A stretch of 64,000 bases of DNA from Bacillus sp. FJAT-25509 (GCF_001420605.1 NZ_LJIZ01000038.1:62001-126000); one strand, 5' to 3'; counted from the first letter of the stretch, positions 26,874 to 37,713 are shown. Numbers and translations: made by a program. The notes: a model not told the origin generated them from the letters alone.

Positions 26874-27125
26874 AGTGCTGGTACATTCCCGTTAGAACTA
26901 GTACCGAAATTCTTACAACACTTTAATGCGATTTTACCAATGACATATACTGTATAAGTATTTAAGGTAGTTATTTCCACTGGGGACTATAGCTTAATGT
27001 GGCATAATGTAATAATCTTATTAGGCTTTATTGTCTTATTCAGTGTATTATCTTTAGCATACTTTGCGGTAGCTTTCAAAAAGCAATATGGAAGTGGTAT
27101 AGATCAAAATACTGTAGAAGCGTAA
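26874..27125 (+). pseudogene. C-terminal relic of a YhgE/Pip-family membrane protein
   Basis: One frame of 84 codons reads SAGTFPLELVPKFLQHFNAILPMTYTV, a stop, then VFKVVISTGDYSLMWHNVIILLG and a hydrophobic tail to FKKQYGSGIDQNTVEA. The SAGTFP...P-F-LPMTYTV...GDY...N signature is that of the YhgE/Pip C-terminal domain. The rest of the protein is missing and a stop interrupts it. A genuine terminator follows, showing that the 3' end is original. Confidence 0.6.
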
Positions 27126-27133
27126 TTAATCAA

Positions 27134-27168
27134 ACGACATGTAGCATTTGCTATGTGTCGTTTTTTTA
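27134..27168 (+). terminator. rho-independent terminator
   Basis: CGACATGTAGCA / TGCTATGTGTCG-type stem with a short loop and seven T residues, after the YhgE relic. Confidence 0.75.
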
Positions 27169-27422
27169 GGTATTAAACATTGTTCTATAGCAACAATGTT
27201 TACGAAAACAGCCTTTATTTTTAATTAATTGAATGTAAAAGGTTCTAATTACCTTTACTAAATGAAGTTTTAGTTATTTTCATTATATTATTTAGATTTT
27301 TGTTTCTAGATAATAGTATTTGTCGTAATAATTTCGGAGCTGGATAAAAAGCACAAGGCTTTCCTGAAAAGTGGAACAACAGCAGTAGATTCTATGGTTG
27401 ACGCTTCTATAGGTTTGATAAG

Positions 27423-27456
27423 GGGGAAGTCTCGTGAGAGATTTCCCTACTTTATT
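27423..27456 (+). terminator. rho-independent terminator
   Basis: GGGAAGTCTC / GAGATTTCCC stem with loop GTGA and a T-rich tail. It ends an upstream unit that no longer has a recognisable gene. Confidence 0.65.
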
Positions 27457-27513
27457 ATGTTTGATTCAGTTTAGTTTTAAAATTTACTAAATAATCTAGG
27501 AAATCGCAATTTT

Positions 27514-27558
27514 ATGCTATTGGTTTGCCTATTGAACGAAATTCCCTCATGCTAACAT
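27514..27558 (+). promoter_or_regulatory. paired ATGCTA direct repeats (candidate AraC-type operator)
   Basis: ATGCTATTGGTTTG (from 27514) and ATGCTAACATGTTTG (from 27549) are 35 bases apart, and the pair is conserved in the mglB copy. Direct repeats next to a promoter suit an AraC-type activator such as the one encoded at 37691. Confidence 0.45.
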
Positions 27559-27561
27559 GTT

Positions 27562-27575
27562 TGTAAGTGCTTTCA
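27562..27575 (+). promoter_or_regulatory. cre-like CcpA site before the GH2 gene
   Basis: TGTAAGTGCTTTCA differs from the cre consensus TGWAANCGNTNWCA-type at the central CG. The equivalent position upstream of mglB reads TGTAAGGGTTTTCA. It suggests glucose repression of both units. Confidence 0.5.
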
Positions 27576-27864
27576 AAAAAGGTGAGTGTTAATTTACCGA
27601 TGTCTTTACTAAATAAAAGAGAAAGGAGTGATTTTATCATTAACGGTTGCTTCTCGTATTCTATAAGCAGCTGGCTGCAGTAGTTCTACTGGTGGTTCTG
27701 ATTATAGCAAACCTATAAAGGACACATCCTTTCATTATGGTCAATGATAAGAAAGCTTAACTAAGAAGTGTCCATGAAACTATACTAGTAACAGTATAAA
27801 AATACCAGTCAGAATATACAGAATATTTAGTTTAGTTAAAAAATTGATGAATGGAGTTGAAGGC

Positions 27865-30800
27865 ATGAAGTTTAAAAAGATAGTAAGCCTAGCCATAGCT
27901 ACAGTAGTAATTACAACTACTTCAGGGATAACAGCATTGGCAAATACTATAGCAAAAGATAATAGTGGAATTGTTAGCGCTATAACTAATGAATCACAAA
28001 GAACGATATCATTTAATGACGATTGGAAATTTCATTTAGGAGATGAAGTAGGAGCAAAAGAAAAAGATTTTAACGATAGTGAATGGAGAAAGTTAACGTT
28101 ACCTCATGATTGGAGCATTGAGTTAGATTTTAATAAAGATTCTCCAGCAACTCATGAGGGAGGATATCTAGATGGAGGAATTGGCTGGTATAGAAAGAGC
28201 TTTGTACTTCCTAAGGAAATGGAAGGAAAAAAAATAAGTATTAACTTTGGCGGAGTATACATGGATAGTTATATTTATGTAAATGGAAAGCAAATAGGTA
28301 ATCATCCTAATGGATATTCTCCATTTTCATTTGATATTACAGATGATGTAGTATGTGATGGTGTTACTGAAAACGTTATAGCTGTAAAAGCGACAAATAA
28401 GCAGCCAAGTAGTAGATGGTATTCAGGTAGTGGTATATATAGAGATGTAAACCTTACCGTTACTGACAATGTTCATGTTGCAGAGTATGGTACTTATGTA
28501 ACTACACCAGATTTAGAAAATGAATACAAACAAGGTAAAGCTAAAGTTAATATTAAAACAGATATTATGAATGAGGATTCTACAGATAAAGAAGTAAGTG
28601 TTAAATCAGTTATTTTAGATGCTAAAGGAAATAGTGTAGCGGAAAATGTAACTACTGAAGTAGTTAGTGCAAGTGCTACTAAGAAATTCAATGCAGATGT
28701 AACCATAGAAAATCCAATACTTTGGGGAACTGAAAAACCGTATTTATATAAGGTAGCTACTACTGTAAGTATTGATAATAAAATTGTAGATGAGTATAAA
28801 ACAGATTTTGGTATTAGATGGTTTAATATGACACCTAACAATGGCTTTTTCTTAAATGGGAAGCAAATGAAGCTTAAGGGAGTCAGTATGCATCATGATC
28901 AAGGAGCTTTAGGTGCTGTTGATAATAAAACAGCAATAAGAAGGCAAGTTAAAAAGTTAAAAGAGATGGGAGTAAATTCTATCAGAGTTACTCATAATCC
29001 TGCATCACAACACTTAATAGATAGTTGTAATGAAGAGGGGATTCTTCTTATAGAGGAGGCTTTTGATACTTGGTATGGCGGAAAGAAGACATATGACTAT
29101 GCAAGATTTTTTGAGCAAAAATCTATTTATGGAGATATGACTTGGGCAGAGTATGATATTAAGCAAATGGTTAGTAGAGGGAAGAATGCACCGAGTATAA
29201 TGATGTGGTCATTAGGAAATGAAATATGGGAAACCAGTGAAGCAAAGGGTGTAGAAACAGTAACCAAGCTTCAAAAGTGGGTTAAGGAAATTGATACTAC
29301 GAGACCTACGACTATGGGAGAAATTGCATTTATGGGGGGAGAAGGACCTCATGAAAATGTAGCTGATATTATAGATGTTGTAGGCTTTAATTATGCCGAA
29401 AATCAGTATGATAAATTAAAAGAAAAACATAAAGATTGGATAATGTACGGTTCAGAGACTTCTTCTGCTATAAGAAGCAGAGGAGTATACTCACACCCAG
29501 AAAGATATGGTGTAGGTGATAATCATACAGATTTACAACAATCTTCTTATGATAATGATTATGTTCCTTGGGGGAAAACAGCAGAATCATCATGGAAGAT
29601 GGATAGAAATAGAGAATATATACTAGGAGAATATATTTGGACAGGCTTTGATTATATAGGAGAACCAACTCCTTATTATAATAAATTCCCATCAAAGTCG
29701 TCATATTTTGGAGCTATAGATACAGCTGGATTTGAAAAGGATATATTCTATTTTTACCAAAGCCAATGGTCGGATAAGCCAATGGTTCATTTATTACCAC
29801 ACTGGAATTGGGAAAATGATAATAGTATTAAAGTTGATGGAGATAAAATATTAGTTTATGCATATACGAATGCTAATTCTGTAGATTTATATTTTAATGA
29901 AGATGTAACAAGTAAAGATTTAGGTGAATTAGTAGAAAGTAAAGGATATGAAGTTACAAATGCAGGTTACAATGGAAAATATAAAGAGACTAAGGATGGT
30001 AAGTTTCACTTAGAATTTAGAGTTCCTTACAAACCAGGTAAATTAACTGCTGTTGCAAAGGACGAAAATGGGAAAGAAATTGCAAGAGATGTAGTTAAAA
30101 CTGCTAATGATGCTAAAAAGATTGATTTAAGTGCAGATAGACAAGTTATAACTGCAGATGGATATGATTTATCCTATATAACAGTAGATGTAACTGATGA
30201 AAACGGAACTTTAGTACCAAATGCTGATAACTTAGTAAATTTTGACGTTAAAGGTAATGGTAAGATTGTAGGAGTAGATAATGGTAATGCTGCAAGTGTT
30301 GAGAGATATAAGGATAATAAGAGAAAGGCGTTTAATGGTAAGGCTTTAGTGATCGTTCAATCAACAAAAAATGCAGGTTCCTTTACATTGACAGCAACAA
30401 GTCAAGGAATTTCTTCTGATAATTTAACAGTATATACCGTGTCTAAAGAAGAGCTAAATGAAGATAAAATAGTAGGGTATGATGTAAGCGATTTAATAGT
30501 ACCTATTAATGGGGAACTAAAACTTCCAGAGAAAGTAACAGCACTTTATTCAAACGAAACTAAAAAAGAGGTAGCTGTTAGTTGGGATTCAGTTCCAGAG
30601 GATGCTTTAAAAAATCCTGGAATATTTAAAGTTAAAGGAACTGTAGAAGGCAGTAATATTTCAGTAACTATTAAAGTAATTGTTAAAGACGTTATTGGAG
30701 TATTAGATTCTAGGATGTTAGTACCCGTTGGCAAACAAGCTAAGCTTCCAAAAGAAGTATCTGTAGTAAGTAATGACGGAAGTATAGAAAAGTACCCTGT

Positions 30801-33800
30801 AATTTGGGATAGAGAGTTAACAGCAGAGGATGTTAATTCACCTAAAACGATTACAATAGAAGGTAAGATTACAGGAATAGAAAGCTTACATCCTAAAGCA
30901 ATCGTAGTTATATCTAATAATTTTAAAGAAGCAAATATAGCATTAAATAAAGGCAAGGCTTATCCAATGGCATTTGGTTCATATACTATAGGATATGATA
31001 GTATAAATTATATAAATGATGGTGTGGTTAATAAGGCGAGCAGTCCGAAAAATAGATGGACAAACTGGGGGAAACCTGGAGAAAATTATGATGATAATGT
31101 TGGGATTGAATTCGGTACAGAGTATTCTGTTAATAAAATAGGAATTTCATTATATAGTGATTATGGAGTTGCGATTCCAAGTGAGATTTTAGTTGAATAT
31201 TGGAATGGTAATGAATGGGTTGGAGTTTCTAATCAAAGTAAAACAAAAGGATTCTCTGCAGCAGGTACAGAAGAAATTACCTTTGATGAAGTAGGCACAT
31301 CTAAAATAAGAGCCTTACTAAAAGAAGATACTTCAGCTAATAAGGCAGTTGGTCTTACTGAATTCTATGTTTATTCTGATGTAATAGAAATGCAAGGAAC
31401 AGCATTACTAAGTGATATTAAAGTAGATGGTGCAACTGTTGAAAACTTTAATGAAAAGATGAATGAATACAGAATTAATCTACCATATGGATCAAAAGTG
31501 CCAGTAGTTTCAGCTACTGCTAAGGATAATGCCAGTGTATTTGTAGTTCCAGCGTTAAATGCTGATCGTAACGCTACTGTTATCGTTATAGCAGAAGATG
31601 GAACAACTAGTAGTTATCTAGTTAATTTCTCTGAAGGTGATCCAAAATTAACTTCAGCAACGATAGAATTATCTAAAAAAGATCTAATTGAAGACGATGT
31701 TGTCAATATTAAAGTAGATGGTAGATTAGAAGATGGTTCTTTAATTGGGTCAGATCAACTACAAGTAAAATATAATTTAACTTCAGATGATACAGGAGAA
31801 GCTAAGATCGAAGGAAATAAATTATATGCCTATACAGCAGGAACCGTAACTTTAAATGCTGAGGTAACTTATAGTGGTAAGACAGTTACGACTAAAAATA
31901 TAGTAATAAATATTGGAAAGAATACTGCCGTAAAGACTATTATTTCTTTTGAAAAAGTAAATATAGAAACTGATAAGGGTGTTGCACCAATATTACCAGA
32001 AAAGGTAAAGGCGATCTATGATATTGGATTACCTAGAGAGGTAAAGGTTACCTGGGATAAGTTAAAAGAAGAGTCATTCAATAAGTATGGAGTATTTGAA
32101 GTTGAAGGAACTGTTGAGGGACAAGCTTTAAAAGTGAAGGCAAGAGTTGTTGTAAAAGGATTATCAGCATTACAAAATATTTCACTTGCAACTAATGTAA
32201 TGGTAGAGCCAAAGCTTCCACAAAAGGTAAAGGCTTTTTATACAGATGGAGAAGTAGTTGATCTACCTGTTATTTGGAAGGATTATGATAAAGCGTTACT
32301 AAATAAAGTTGGGATTTTTTCGATAAATGGAAAAGTAGAAGGAACAAATAGAATTGTAACTGCTAGTATCAGAGTAAGTAATGAAACTGTAAAAGGTGTT
32401 AACATTGCTGCAACAAAGGCAGGTTTTGATTTACCAATGGCAATAGCTTCATTTACAAATGATACATTTGTAAATCCAAATTCAAAAGATAAAATCCAAT
32501 ATGTAAATGATGGAGTAATAAATGATACTAGGTGGACTAACTGGGTAGAAAATCCAAGAAGTGGTGATTGGGTTGGCATTATCTTAGGATCAGGATTGCC
32601 AGAGGAGAAATATATAAATAATCTAGAAGCAACTTTCTTTGAAGATTGGGGATGCAGCAGTCCAGAAAGCTTTGAAATACAATATTATGTTGGGGATAAG
32701 CTTGTTTTACCAAAGCAACCATCACATGTATTAATGGAGGCAGAAAATCCATTTAATGATGATAAAAATTGGGTAACAGTAACAAATTTAGTTGCTAATC
32801 CGAATGTAACATCATCAATCGATACAAATTATTATACTTTTGATATGGTAAAAACAAAGGCATTAAGAATAAAGATGAAACCTAAAAGTAGTAAATCTTT
32901 AGGAATAAAAGAAATAAAAGCTTTTGAAGAGAGAGTAGAGCCGAATTCAGATTTCGTGGTAAGTGGAATTCAGGTTAATGATAAAGCTTTAGATGGATAT
33001 ACTGCTGATAAATACAACTACACAATTAAATTAGCTGCTAATGAAGAGTTACCAAAAATAACAGTAGATGCAACTAATAATGCATCATCATCTGTAGTTT
33101 ATACTGTAATTAATTCAGAGAAGCTAGATGTAATTGTAAGATCTGAAAATGGACTTAAAGAAGTAAAATATGGAATAACAATAGAAAGAGAAGTTAAAGA
33201 AGAACAAGTTGGTAAAGCAGCATTAAAGATAGCTTTAGACTATGCTGATGAAGTGGTAGCTACTGGCGGATTAGAAGGTGTAGTTCCAGCTGTTGTTAAA
33301 GACTTTAATGAATCATTAGCGCAGGCTAAAGAAGTTTATGGAAATAAAGATGCAACAGAAGTCGTAATAGATGCTGCATATAAGAAATTAGTTAATTCAA
33401 TATGGATGCTTGATTTTAACCAAGGAAATAAGAAAGCATTACAAACTATTGTAGATTCGGCAAAAGTATTGGTTGAAAAAGAATATACAAGAGATTCATG
33501 GGCTAACTTACAAAGAGTTCAATTCGAAGCAGAAGGTGTATTAGCTGATGAAAATGCAATGCAAAAGGAAGTAGATGACGCATTAAATAACTTAAAGTCA
33601 GCTATAGATGCTTTAGTTAAGAAGAATATAAATAAGACTGATCTTCAAAACTTAGTAATTATGGTTGAAGGCTTAAATAAAGATAAATATATTAAATCAA
33701 ATTGGAATAAGGTTAAAACAGCATTAAATGAGGGTAAAAAGGTTTTAGAAAATAAAGATGTAACAGAAGTAGTAGTAGATGCAGCTTATAATAACCTACT

Positions 33801-34032
33801 TAAATCTTACCTTGATTTAAAATTAGTTCCAGATAAATCTGATCTTGAAGATTTAATAAATAAAGTAAATAATATGGATTTATCTAAATATACTAAGGAA
33901 AGTGTAACAAAGCTTAAGAAAGAATTAAAAAATGTTGACAAAGTATTAAAAGATAAAGAGGCTACACAGCTAGAAGTAAATGCAGCAACTAAAAACTTAA
34001 AGTTAGCTATAGCTAATTTAGAGAAAAAATGA
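27865..34032 (+). CDS. giant secreted GH2 beta-galactosidase-like protein with Ig-like, discoidin and FIVAR modules
   Basis: 2055 residues from ATG 27865 (GGAG eight bases upstream; a TTG 21 bases earlier is less likely). Signal peptide 1-27, then the GH2 sugar-binding, Ig and barrel domains. Acid/base is E453 (MMWSLGNEIWE) and nucleophile E531 (MYGSETSS). A DUF4982-like segment and an Ig-like domain follow, then Big_4 domains in two pairs, two F5/8C-like domains (WTNWG and RWTNW motifs), cadherin-like segments, and four C-terminal FIVAR repeats. Overall it resembles clostridial and streptococcal BgaA-type enzymes that release terminal beta-galactose from host glycans; linkage specificity is unknown. 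Codons are strongly biased to ATA and AGA, unlike the neighbours, suggesting acquisition from a Clostridium-like donor. Confidence 0.88.
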   Translation: MKFKKIVSLAIATVVITTTSGITALANTIAKDNSGIVSAITNESQRTISFNDDWKFHLGDEVGAKEKDFNDSEWRKLTLPHDWSIELDFNKDSPATHEGGYLDGGIGWYRKSFVLPKEMEGKKISINFGGVYMDSYIYVNGKQIGNHPNGYSPFSFDITDDVVCDGVTENVIAVKATNKQPSSRWYSGSGIYRDVNLTVTDNVHVAEYGTYVTTPDLENEYKQGKAKVNIKTDIMNEDSTDKEVSVKSVILDAKGNSVAENVTTEVVSASATKKFNADVTIENPILWGTEKPYLYKVATTVSIDNKIVDEYKTDFGIRWFNMTPNNGFFLNGKQMKLKGVSMHHDQGALGAVDNKTAIRRQVKKLKEMGVNSIRVTHNPASQHLIDSCNEEGILLIEEAFDTWYGGKKTYDYARFFEQKSIYGDMTWAEYDIKQMVSRGKNAPSIMMWSLGNEIWETSEAKGVETVTKLQKWVKEIDTTRPTTMGEIAFMGGEGPHENVADIIDVVGFNYAENQYDKLKEKHKDWIMYGSETSSAIRSRGVYSHPERYGVGDNHTDLQQSSYDNDYVPWGKTAESSWKMDRNREYILGEYIWTGFDYIGEPTPYYNKFPSKSSYFGAIDTAGFEKDIFYFYQSQWSDKPMVHLLPHWNWENDNSIKVDGDKILVYAYTNANSVDLYFNEDVTSKDLGELVESKGYEVTNAGYNGKYKETKDGKFHLEFRVPYKPGKLTAVAKDENGKEIARDVVKTANDAKKIDLSADRQVITADGYDLSYITVDVTDENGTLVPNADNLVNFDVKGNGKIVGVDNGNAASVERYKDNKRKAFNGKALVIVQSTKNAGSFTLTATSQGISSDNLTVYTVSKEELNEDKIVGYDVSDLIVPINGELKLPEKVTALYSNETKKEVAVSWDSVPEDALKNPGIFKVKGTVEGSNISVTIKVIVKDVIGVLDSRMLVPVGKQAKLPKEVSVVSNDGSIEKYPVIWDRELTAEDVNSPKTITIEGKITGIESLHPKAIVVISNNFKEANIALNKGKAYPMAFGSYTIGYDSINYINDGVVNKASSPKNRWTNWGKPGENYDDNVGIEFGTEYSVNKIGISLYSDYGVAIPSEILVEYWNGNEWVGVSNQSKTKGFSAAGTEEITFDEVGTSKIRALLKEDTSANKAVGLTEFYVYSDVIEMQGTALLSDIKVDGATVENFNEKMNEYRINLPYGSKVPVVSATAKDNASVFVVPALNADRNATVIVIAEDGTTSSYLVNFSEGDPKLTSATIELSKKDLIEDDVVNIKVDGRLEDGSLIGSDQLQVKYNLTSDDTGEAKIEGNKLYAYTAGTVTLNAEVTYSGKTVTTKNIVINIGKNTAVKTIISFEKVNIETDKGVAPILPEKVKAIYDIGLPREVKVTWDKLKEESFNKYGVFEVEGTVEGQALKVKARVVVKGLSALQNISLATNVMVEPKLPQKVKAFYTDGEVVDLPVIWKDYDKALLNKVGIFSINGKVEGTNRIVTASIRVSNETVKGVNIAATKAGFDLPMAIASFTNDTFVNPNSKDKIQYVNDGVINDTRWTNWVENPRSGDWVGIILGSGLPEEKYINNLEATFFEDWGCSSPESFEIQYYVGDKLVLPKQPSHVLMEAENPFNDDKNWVTVTNLVANPNVTSSIDTNYYTFDMVKTKALRIKMKPKSSKSLGIKEIKAFEERVEPNSDFVVSGIQVNDKALDGYTADKYNYTIKLAANEELPKITVDATNNASSSVVYTVINSEKLDVIVRSENGLKEVKYGITIEREVKEEQVGKAALKIALDYADEVVATGGLEGVVPAVVKDFNESLAQAKEVYGNKDATEVVIDAAYKKLVNSIWMLDFNQGNKKALQTIVDSAKVLVEKEYTRDSWANLQRVQFEAEGVLADENAMQKEVDDALNNLKSAIDALVKKNINKTDLQNLVIMVEGLNKDKYIKSNWNKVKTALNEGKKVLENKDVTEVVVDAAYNNLLKSYLDLKLVPDKSDLEDLINKVNNMDLSKYTKESVTKLKKELKNVDKVLKDKEATQLEVNAATKNLKLAIANLEKK

Positions 34033-34129
34033 GGCTCAAATATTTCAGGTAACGATAAGTCAAATAAGGCAAGCGTAAAAGGTAGGAAATTATCTAGTTC
34101 AGTAGTAGATGTTTATTCTTTATTAATAT
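34033..34129 (+). other. in-frame read-through tail of the GH2 gene
   Basis: Past the TGA the same frame stays open for 32 codons: GSNISGNDKSNKASVKG, then KLSSSVVDVYSLL and a stop. A Gly/Ser/Asn-rich linker followed by K-L-x-x-x and a hydrophobic start is what precedes a sortase (LPxTG) anchor in related surface enzymes. It may be the eroded end of a lost wall anchor. Evidence is weak because no LPxTG remains. Confidence 0.35.
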
Positions 34130-34253
34130 ACTAGTAAGCTATTTATCTATTCAAATGGGACAGTGAACCTGTCACAGTGTTCTTTTGCTAAATTCAAGAT
34201 TTTGAGTGTTTCAAGAAATCGGTGTAAATTATCCGATGATATTAAACTAAACC

Positions 34254-34306
34254 GGATTAAGTAATGATCTGTGGAATATTCAGGTCCTACTTAATCCTGT
34301 TTTTTT
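34254..34306 (+). terminator. rho-independent terminator
   Basis: Perfect 10-bp arms GGATTAAGTA / TACTTAATCC with a 24-base loop, then TG and seven T residues. Probably ends the GH2 transcript. Confidence 0.75.
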
Positions 34307-34762
34307 GAGCTTTTCTTCGAGTATATGGAATGGAGCGAGTAGTATGAAGCAAAGAAGTTAGATGAATAAGGAGAATTTTCGCTAATTGATTTAGATGGCG
34401 ATGAATTTGTGTTAGATAATATGTAGTGACAGTAAAAAAATCATCTAATCTAGGAGCAATTCAATAGTATTAAAACGAAAACAAAATGCAAAAAAGCTTC
34501 CAATATAAGACAAAGAAAAAACCTTAGCGATATCATGGAACAGGTTCATTGATTCATTAAGAGGAGAGTCCGCCCTATGTTAGAGTTTAAGTATTTTGAC
34601 ATAGCTAAATTCATTCCTTCAGTATTAAAAGCCGTACATATGATAAAAAGAACAGACTGATTTATGAGAATCATCTGACCTTATTCATAATGAGTTCATC
34701 CATCAATTGTTTAGGACTGTAGCATAAAATACGATTCTACTAAGAATAGATTGCTTTTGAAC
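34307..34762 (+). other. gap with a possible 27-codon gene
   Basis: Mostly debris. At 34577-34660 an ATG with GAGGAGAG upstream opens a 27-codon frame (MLEFKYFDIAKFIPSVLKAV and on) of unknown family; it may be a gene start cut off by deletion. The rest shows nothing I can support. Confidence 0.35.
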
Positions 34763-34845
34763 ATCGATAAAATTTTGTTATGGGTTACCATAAAATTTCA
34801 TTATTTTACAGTGGTCTAGTAAAAACTTAAAGTATTAATATAGCA
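34763..34845. repeat. 80-bp dispersed repeat, copy B
   Basis: Related to copies A and C. GATAAAATTTTG is followed by TTATGGGTTACCATAA (34778-34793, one extra G breaking perfect symmetry), ATTATTTTACA, and AAAAACTTAAAGTATTAATATA. It separates the glycosidase/PTS module from the sensor/galactose module. Confidence 0.7.
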
Positions 34846-35049
34846 AATCTGAGACAGTTTGATTCTATTACTCTAAAAGAGAAGCTTGATCATTGGATAC
34901 TTCAAAATTTTAATAAAGGAAAAGTCATTAATTAAAAAATCAACTGCAATGGAGTTTTCTGCAGGCTTAATGATCTAAACTATTCATTCAGTACCTTCCA
35001 GTGAAGCAATTGCAGAGAATTTTCCTGATTTAAAGCTTGAGATAAGTTT

Positions 35050-35092
35050 AATAGCCTATCTATCTGCCAATGATGGATAGGTTATTTTTATT
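35050..35092 (+). terminator. rho-independent terminator
   Basis: AATAGCCTATC / GATAGGTTATT stem (one G-T pair) with T-rich tail. Just upstream a broken frame reads EAIAENFPDLKLEISLIA, so it ended a gene that is now gone. Confidence 0.65.
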
Positions 35093-35230
35093 ATTCTTAT
35101 TATTTTTTTTATTCTTTAATAGTTTTTTAGAATTAACTGCATGTTTTATGTAAGTCTGATTATACATTTGTTGCCGTTTGGTAGTATCGGGATAATAACC
35201 TTTGGGAACAGGTGGTGAAGGGGGAGTTTA

Positions 35231-36232
35231 GTGAGCAGGTTAGTGAGTGTTTCGTATGTCTTGGGGACTTTTTTTTTCCTCGTAAGTTTATCCTTTTCTA
35301 TTTATTTTGGATACAAAGTGGTCACACATAAATTGCCCACAGAGAGTAATAAGTTAGAAAAATATAAATACCATATCGTTTTAGTCCCAGAAGAAATAGA
35401 TAATGAGTATTGGAGACTTGTAGAGAAAGGGGCAAGGAATGCAGCAGAAAAGAATAATGTGCTCTTAGAGTATGTGGGGCCGAAGCAATCCAATATGGAT
35501 GAGCATATAAAAACAATTGAAATGTCAGTAGCCTCAAAAGTAGATGGCATTCTTATGCAAGGATTAAATGACGAACAGTATACACCGTTAATTGATCGAG
35601 TTGTTGAGAAAAAAATTCCAGTAATTACAGTTGATACTGATGCGTCAAATAGTAAGCGAAACGCTTATATTGGGACAGATAATTATTATTCAGGTTATTT
35701 GGCAGGCAAAGCAATGATAGAAGAGACACATGGAATCACAAATGTTGCAATCATAACTGGAAACTTTTATAAGAATCACCAAATACAGCGGGTAAAGGGT
35801 TTTCGGGAAGCGGTGAAAAAAGAAAAAAGGATTCGCATTATTACTGTTAAAGAATCAGATATTAGTCGAGTTCGGGCTGCTGAGAAAACGAATCAAATTT
35901 TACAAGATTTTCCTGAGGTGAATGCATTTTATGGGACAAGTGCTTTAGATGGGATTGGAATTGCACAAGTGGTTGAGAAATACAAAAAGAAAAATCATAT
36001 GACGATCATTGCATTTGACACTCTTCCTGAAACGATTAATTACATAAAAAAAGGAATTATTAAAGCCACAGTTGTCCAGGAGCCTTACGATATGGGATAT
36101 CGATCAGTAGAAATGATGATTGATCTAATAGAAGGAAAAAAGGTACCCACTATTGTCCATACAAATACTAGAATTATGAGGGTAAACGATCTTCAAGTAA
36201 GTCTTATGGATAGAAGGGAAAGCTCACGTTAA
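35231..36232 (+). CDS. membrane-anchored sugar-binding sensor protein (periplasmic-binding fold)
   Basis: 333 residues. One N-terminal membrane helix ([21 protein letters not shown]) is followed by a complete type-I periplasmic-binding domain of the RbsB/MglB class ([79 protein letters not shown]). It has no lipobox, so it stays tethered. Together with the next two genes it forms a three-component sensor like clostridial XylFII-LytS-YesN, in which the binding protein presents the sugar to the kinase. By location the ligand is likely galactose or a related sugar (inference). GTG start; its stop overlaps the kinase ATG (TAATG). Confidence 0.8.
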   Translation: MSRLVSVSYVLGTFFFLVSLSFSIYFGYKVVTHKLPTESNKLEKYKYHIVLVPEEIDNEYWRLVEKGARNAAEKNNVLLEYVGPKQSNMDEHIKTIEMSVASKVDGILMQGLNDEQYTPLIDRVVEKKIPVITVDTDASNSKRNAYIGTDNYYSGYLAGKAMIEETHGITNVAIITGNFYKNHQIQRVKGFREAVKKEKRIRIITVKESDISRVRAAEKTNQILQDFPEVNAFYGTSALDGIGIAQVVEKYKKKNHMTIIAFDTLPETINYIKKGIIKATVVQEPYDMGYRSVEMMIDLIEGKKVPTIVHTNTRIMRVNDLQVSLMDRRESSR

Positions 36233-37713
36233 TGTTATTCCGAATCAGATCTAAGTTACTTCTATATTTCATTGTGTTAGTGGTTTTATTATCATCAGTT
36301 GGTTTCTTTTTTTATAAGAGCAGTGAAAAACTTGAAAATGAATATGACAATGCATTTGAACGATTTCTTTTACTTAACGATATTTCACAAAAAACAAATT
36401 TCATTACGAATAAGTTACATTCTTATATTCTGGATAAAGAAAATACTTATTTAGCCGACTATCAAAACGAAAAGTTAAATTTAATCAAAGATAAGAGAAG
36501 TCTCGAAGATGTAATGAAGACAAAAGATATAACATTAATAAACTATAAAAATATGATTAATAGTTTTTTAGCGGAAACGGATGAAACGGTAAGGTCTTTT
36601 CAGAAGGATGATATTAATAATTACTCCAATCATTTTAATGAAGTATTAAAAATAAATGGATTTCTTCAAGAGAGTACACTTGCTTTGTTAAATAATAAAT
36701 TATCTGATTATCAATTGTTTTATGCTCAAATGGAACTGAAAAATCAATATTATAAGTTTATGTGTATTTCTCTTTTTTCTGCTACTTTTTTTCTGAGTAC
36801 GTTGTTAGCATTATGGATTTCAAGTGGTATTACAAAGCCTATAAGTAAATTATCAGAAGCAGCAAGGCGGATTTCAAAAGGCGATTTATCTGGAGAAGAT
36901 ATAAAGGTAACATCTAAGGATGAATTAAAGCCTTTAACGGAAACCTTTAACCAGATGAGAATGAATCTTAGGCAGCTGGTCTCGGAAATTAAACAAAAGT
37001 CAGAATTAGATAAACTGTTAAAAGAATTGGAGTTAAAGAGTCTGCAAAATCAGATCAATCCACATTTTCTATTTAATACATTAAATACTGTTTCAAAAAT
37101 GGCTTATTTGGAAGAAGCAGAGCAAACTTCCAGGTTAATTGAAGCTGTTGCAGCACTGCTGCGTTATAATCTTGGTAATTTAAAGAAGGCATCGACACTA
37201 AGAGATGAAGTAAAAATTGTTCAAGAGTATTTTTTTATTCAGCAAACAAGATTTGGTGACCGAATTGAATTTTTTACAAATATCGAGGATGATTGTTTAG
37301 ATTTTGAAATACCTACCTTAATTTTGCAACCAATTATTGAAAACGCATTCATACACGGTATTGAATCATTTGAAGAAAATGCTAGGATTAGCTTAAATAT
37401 ATACCGCGTTCAAGACCTTATCCATGTAGAAGTGATTGATAATGGGAATGGGATGGATGATCAAACAAAAGCTAGATTACTTAATTACATAGATGGGAAG
37501 GATTTTGAAGAGATATTTTCACCAGAAAAATCAACTGGCCATTCTACTAGCATAGGTGTGAAAAATGTGATTAAAAGGTTACAGCTCTTTTATCAAAGAA
37601 ATGAAGTTGTTGAAATTGAATCGGAATTGAATAAAGGAACGAATTTCAGACTAATTATACCTTATACGGTTGAGGAGAGGGGGAAGAAGTTTGCTGAAGG
37701 TATTGATTGTTGA
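36232..37713 (+). CDS. LytS/YesM-type sensor histidine kinase
   Basis: 493 residues. Membrane segments lie at about 8-28 and 178-198, flanking an extracytoplasmic helical region of about 150 residues that could dock the binding protein. HAMP follows ([21 protein letters not shown]), then a His_kinase domain with H278 in [15 protein letters not shown] and an ATPase domain ([30 protein letters not shown]). This is the YesM class paired with AraC-type regulators. Gene overlaps on both sides (1 base upstream, 23 bases downstream) show a tight operon. Confidence 0.88.
   Translation: MLFRIRSKLLLYFIVLVVLLSSVGFFFYKSSEKLENEYDNAFERFLLLNDISQKTNFITNKLHSYILDKENTYLADYQNEKLNLIKDKRSLEDVMKTKDITLINYKNMINSFLAETDETVRSFQKDDINNYSNHFNEVLKINGFLQESTLALLNNKLSDYQLFYAQMELKNQYYKFMCISLFSATFFLSTLLALWISSGITKPISKLSEAARRISKGDLSGEDIKVTSKDELKPLTETFNQMRMNLRQLVSEIKQKSELDKLLKELELKSLQNQINPHFLFNTLNTVSKMAYLEEAEQTSRLIEAVAALLRYNLGNLKKASTLRDEVKIVQEYFFIQQTRFGDRIEFFTNIEDDCLDFEIPTLILQPIIENAFIHGIESFEENARISLNIYRVQDLIHVEVIDNGNGMDDQTKARLLNYIDGKDFEEIFSPEKSTGHSTSIGVKNVIKRLQLFYQRNEVVEIESELNKGTNFRLIIPYTVEERGKKFAEGIDC

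Larger units (their letters stand above)
27482..27713 (+). repeat. decayed duplicate of the mglB promoter and 5' end
   Basis: This stretch aligns throughout with about 39399-39655, the promoter, ribosome site and first codons of mglB. Shared blocks are TTTAC(T/A)AAATAATCTAG, ATGCTATTGGTT, ATCATGCTAACAT-like, the cre-like site, CTTTACTAAATA(A/G)AAGAG, GTTGCTTCT and CTGGCTGCAGTA (the lipobox region). A deletion removed the mglB start codon and stops interrupt the frame. The result is a sugar-transport promoter placed about 150-380 bases upstream of the GH2 gene. Confidence 0.85.
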
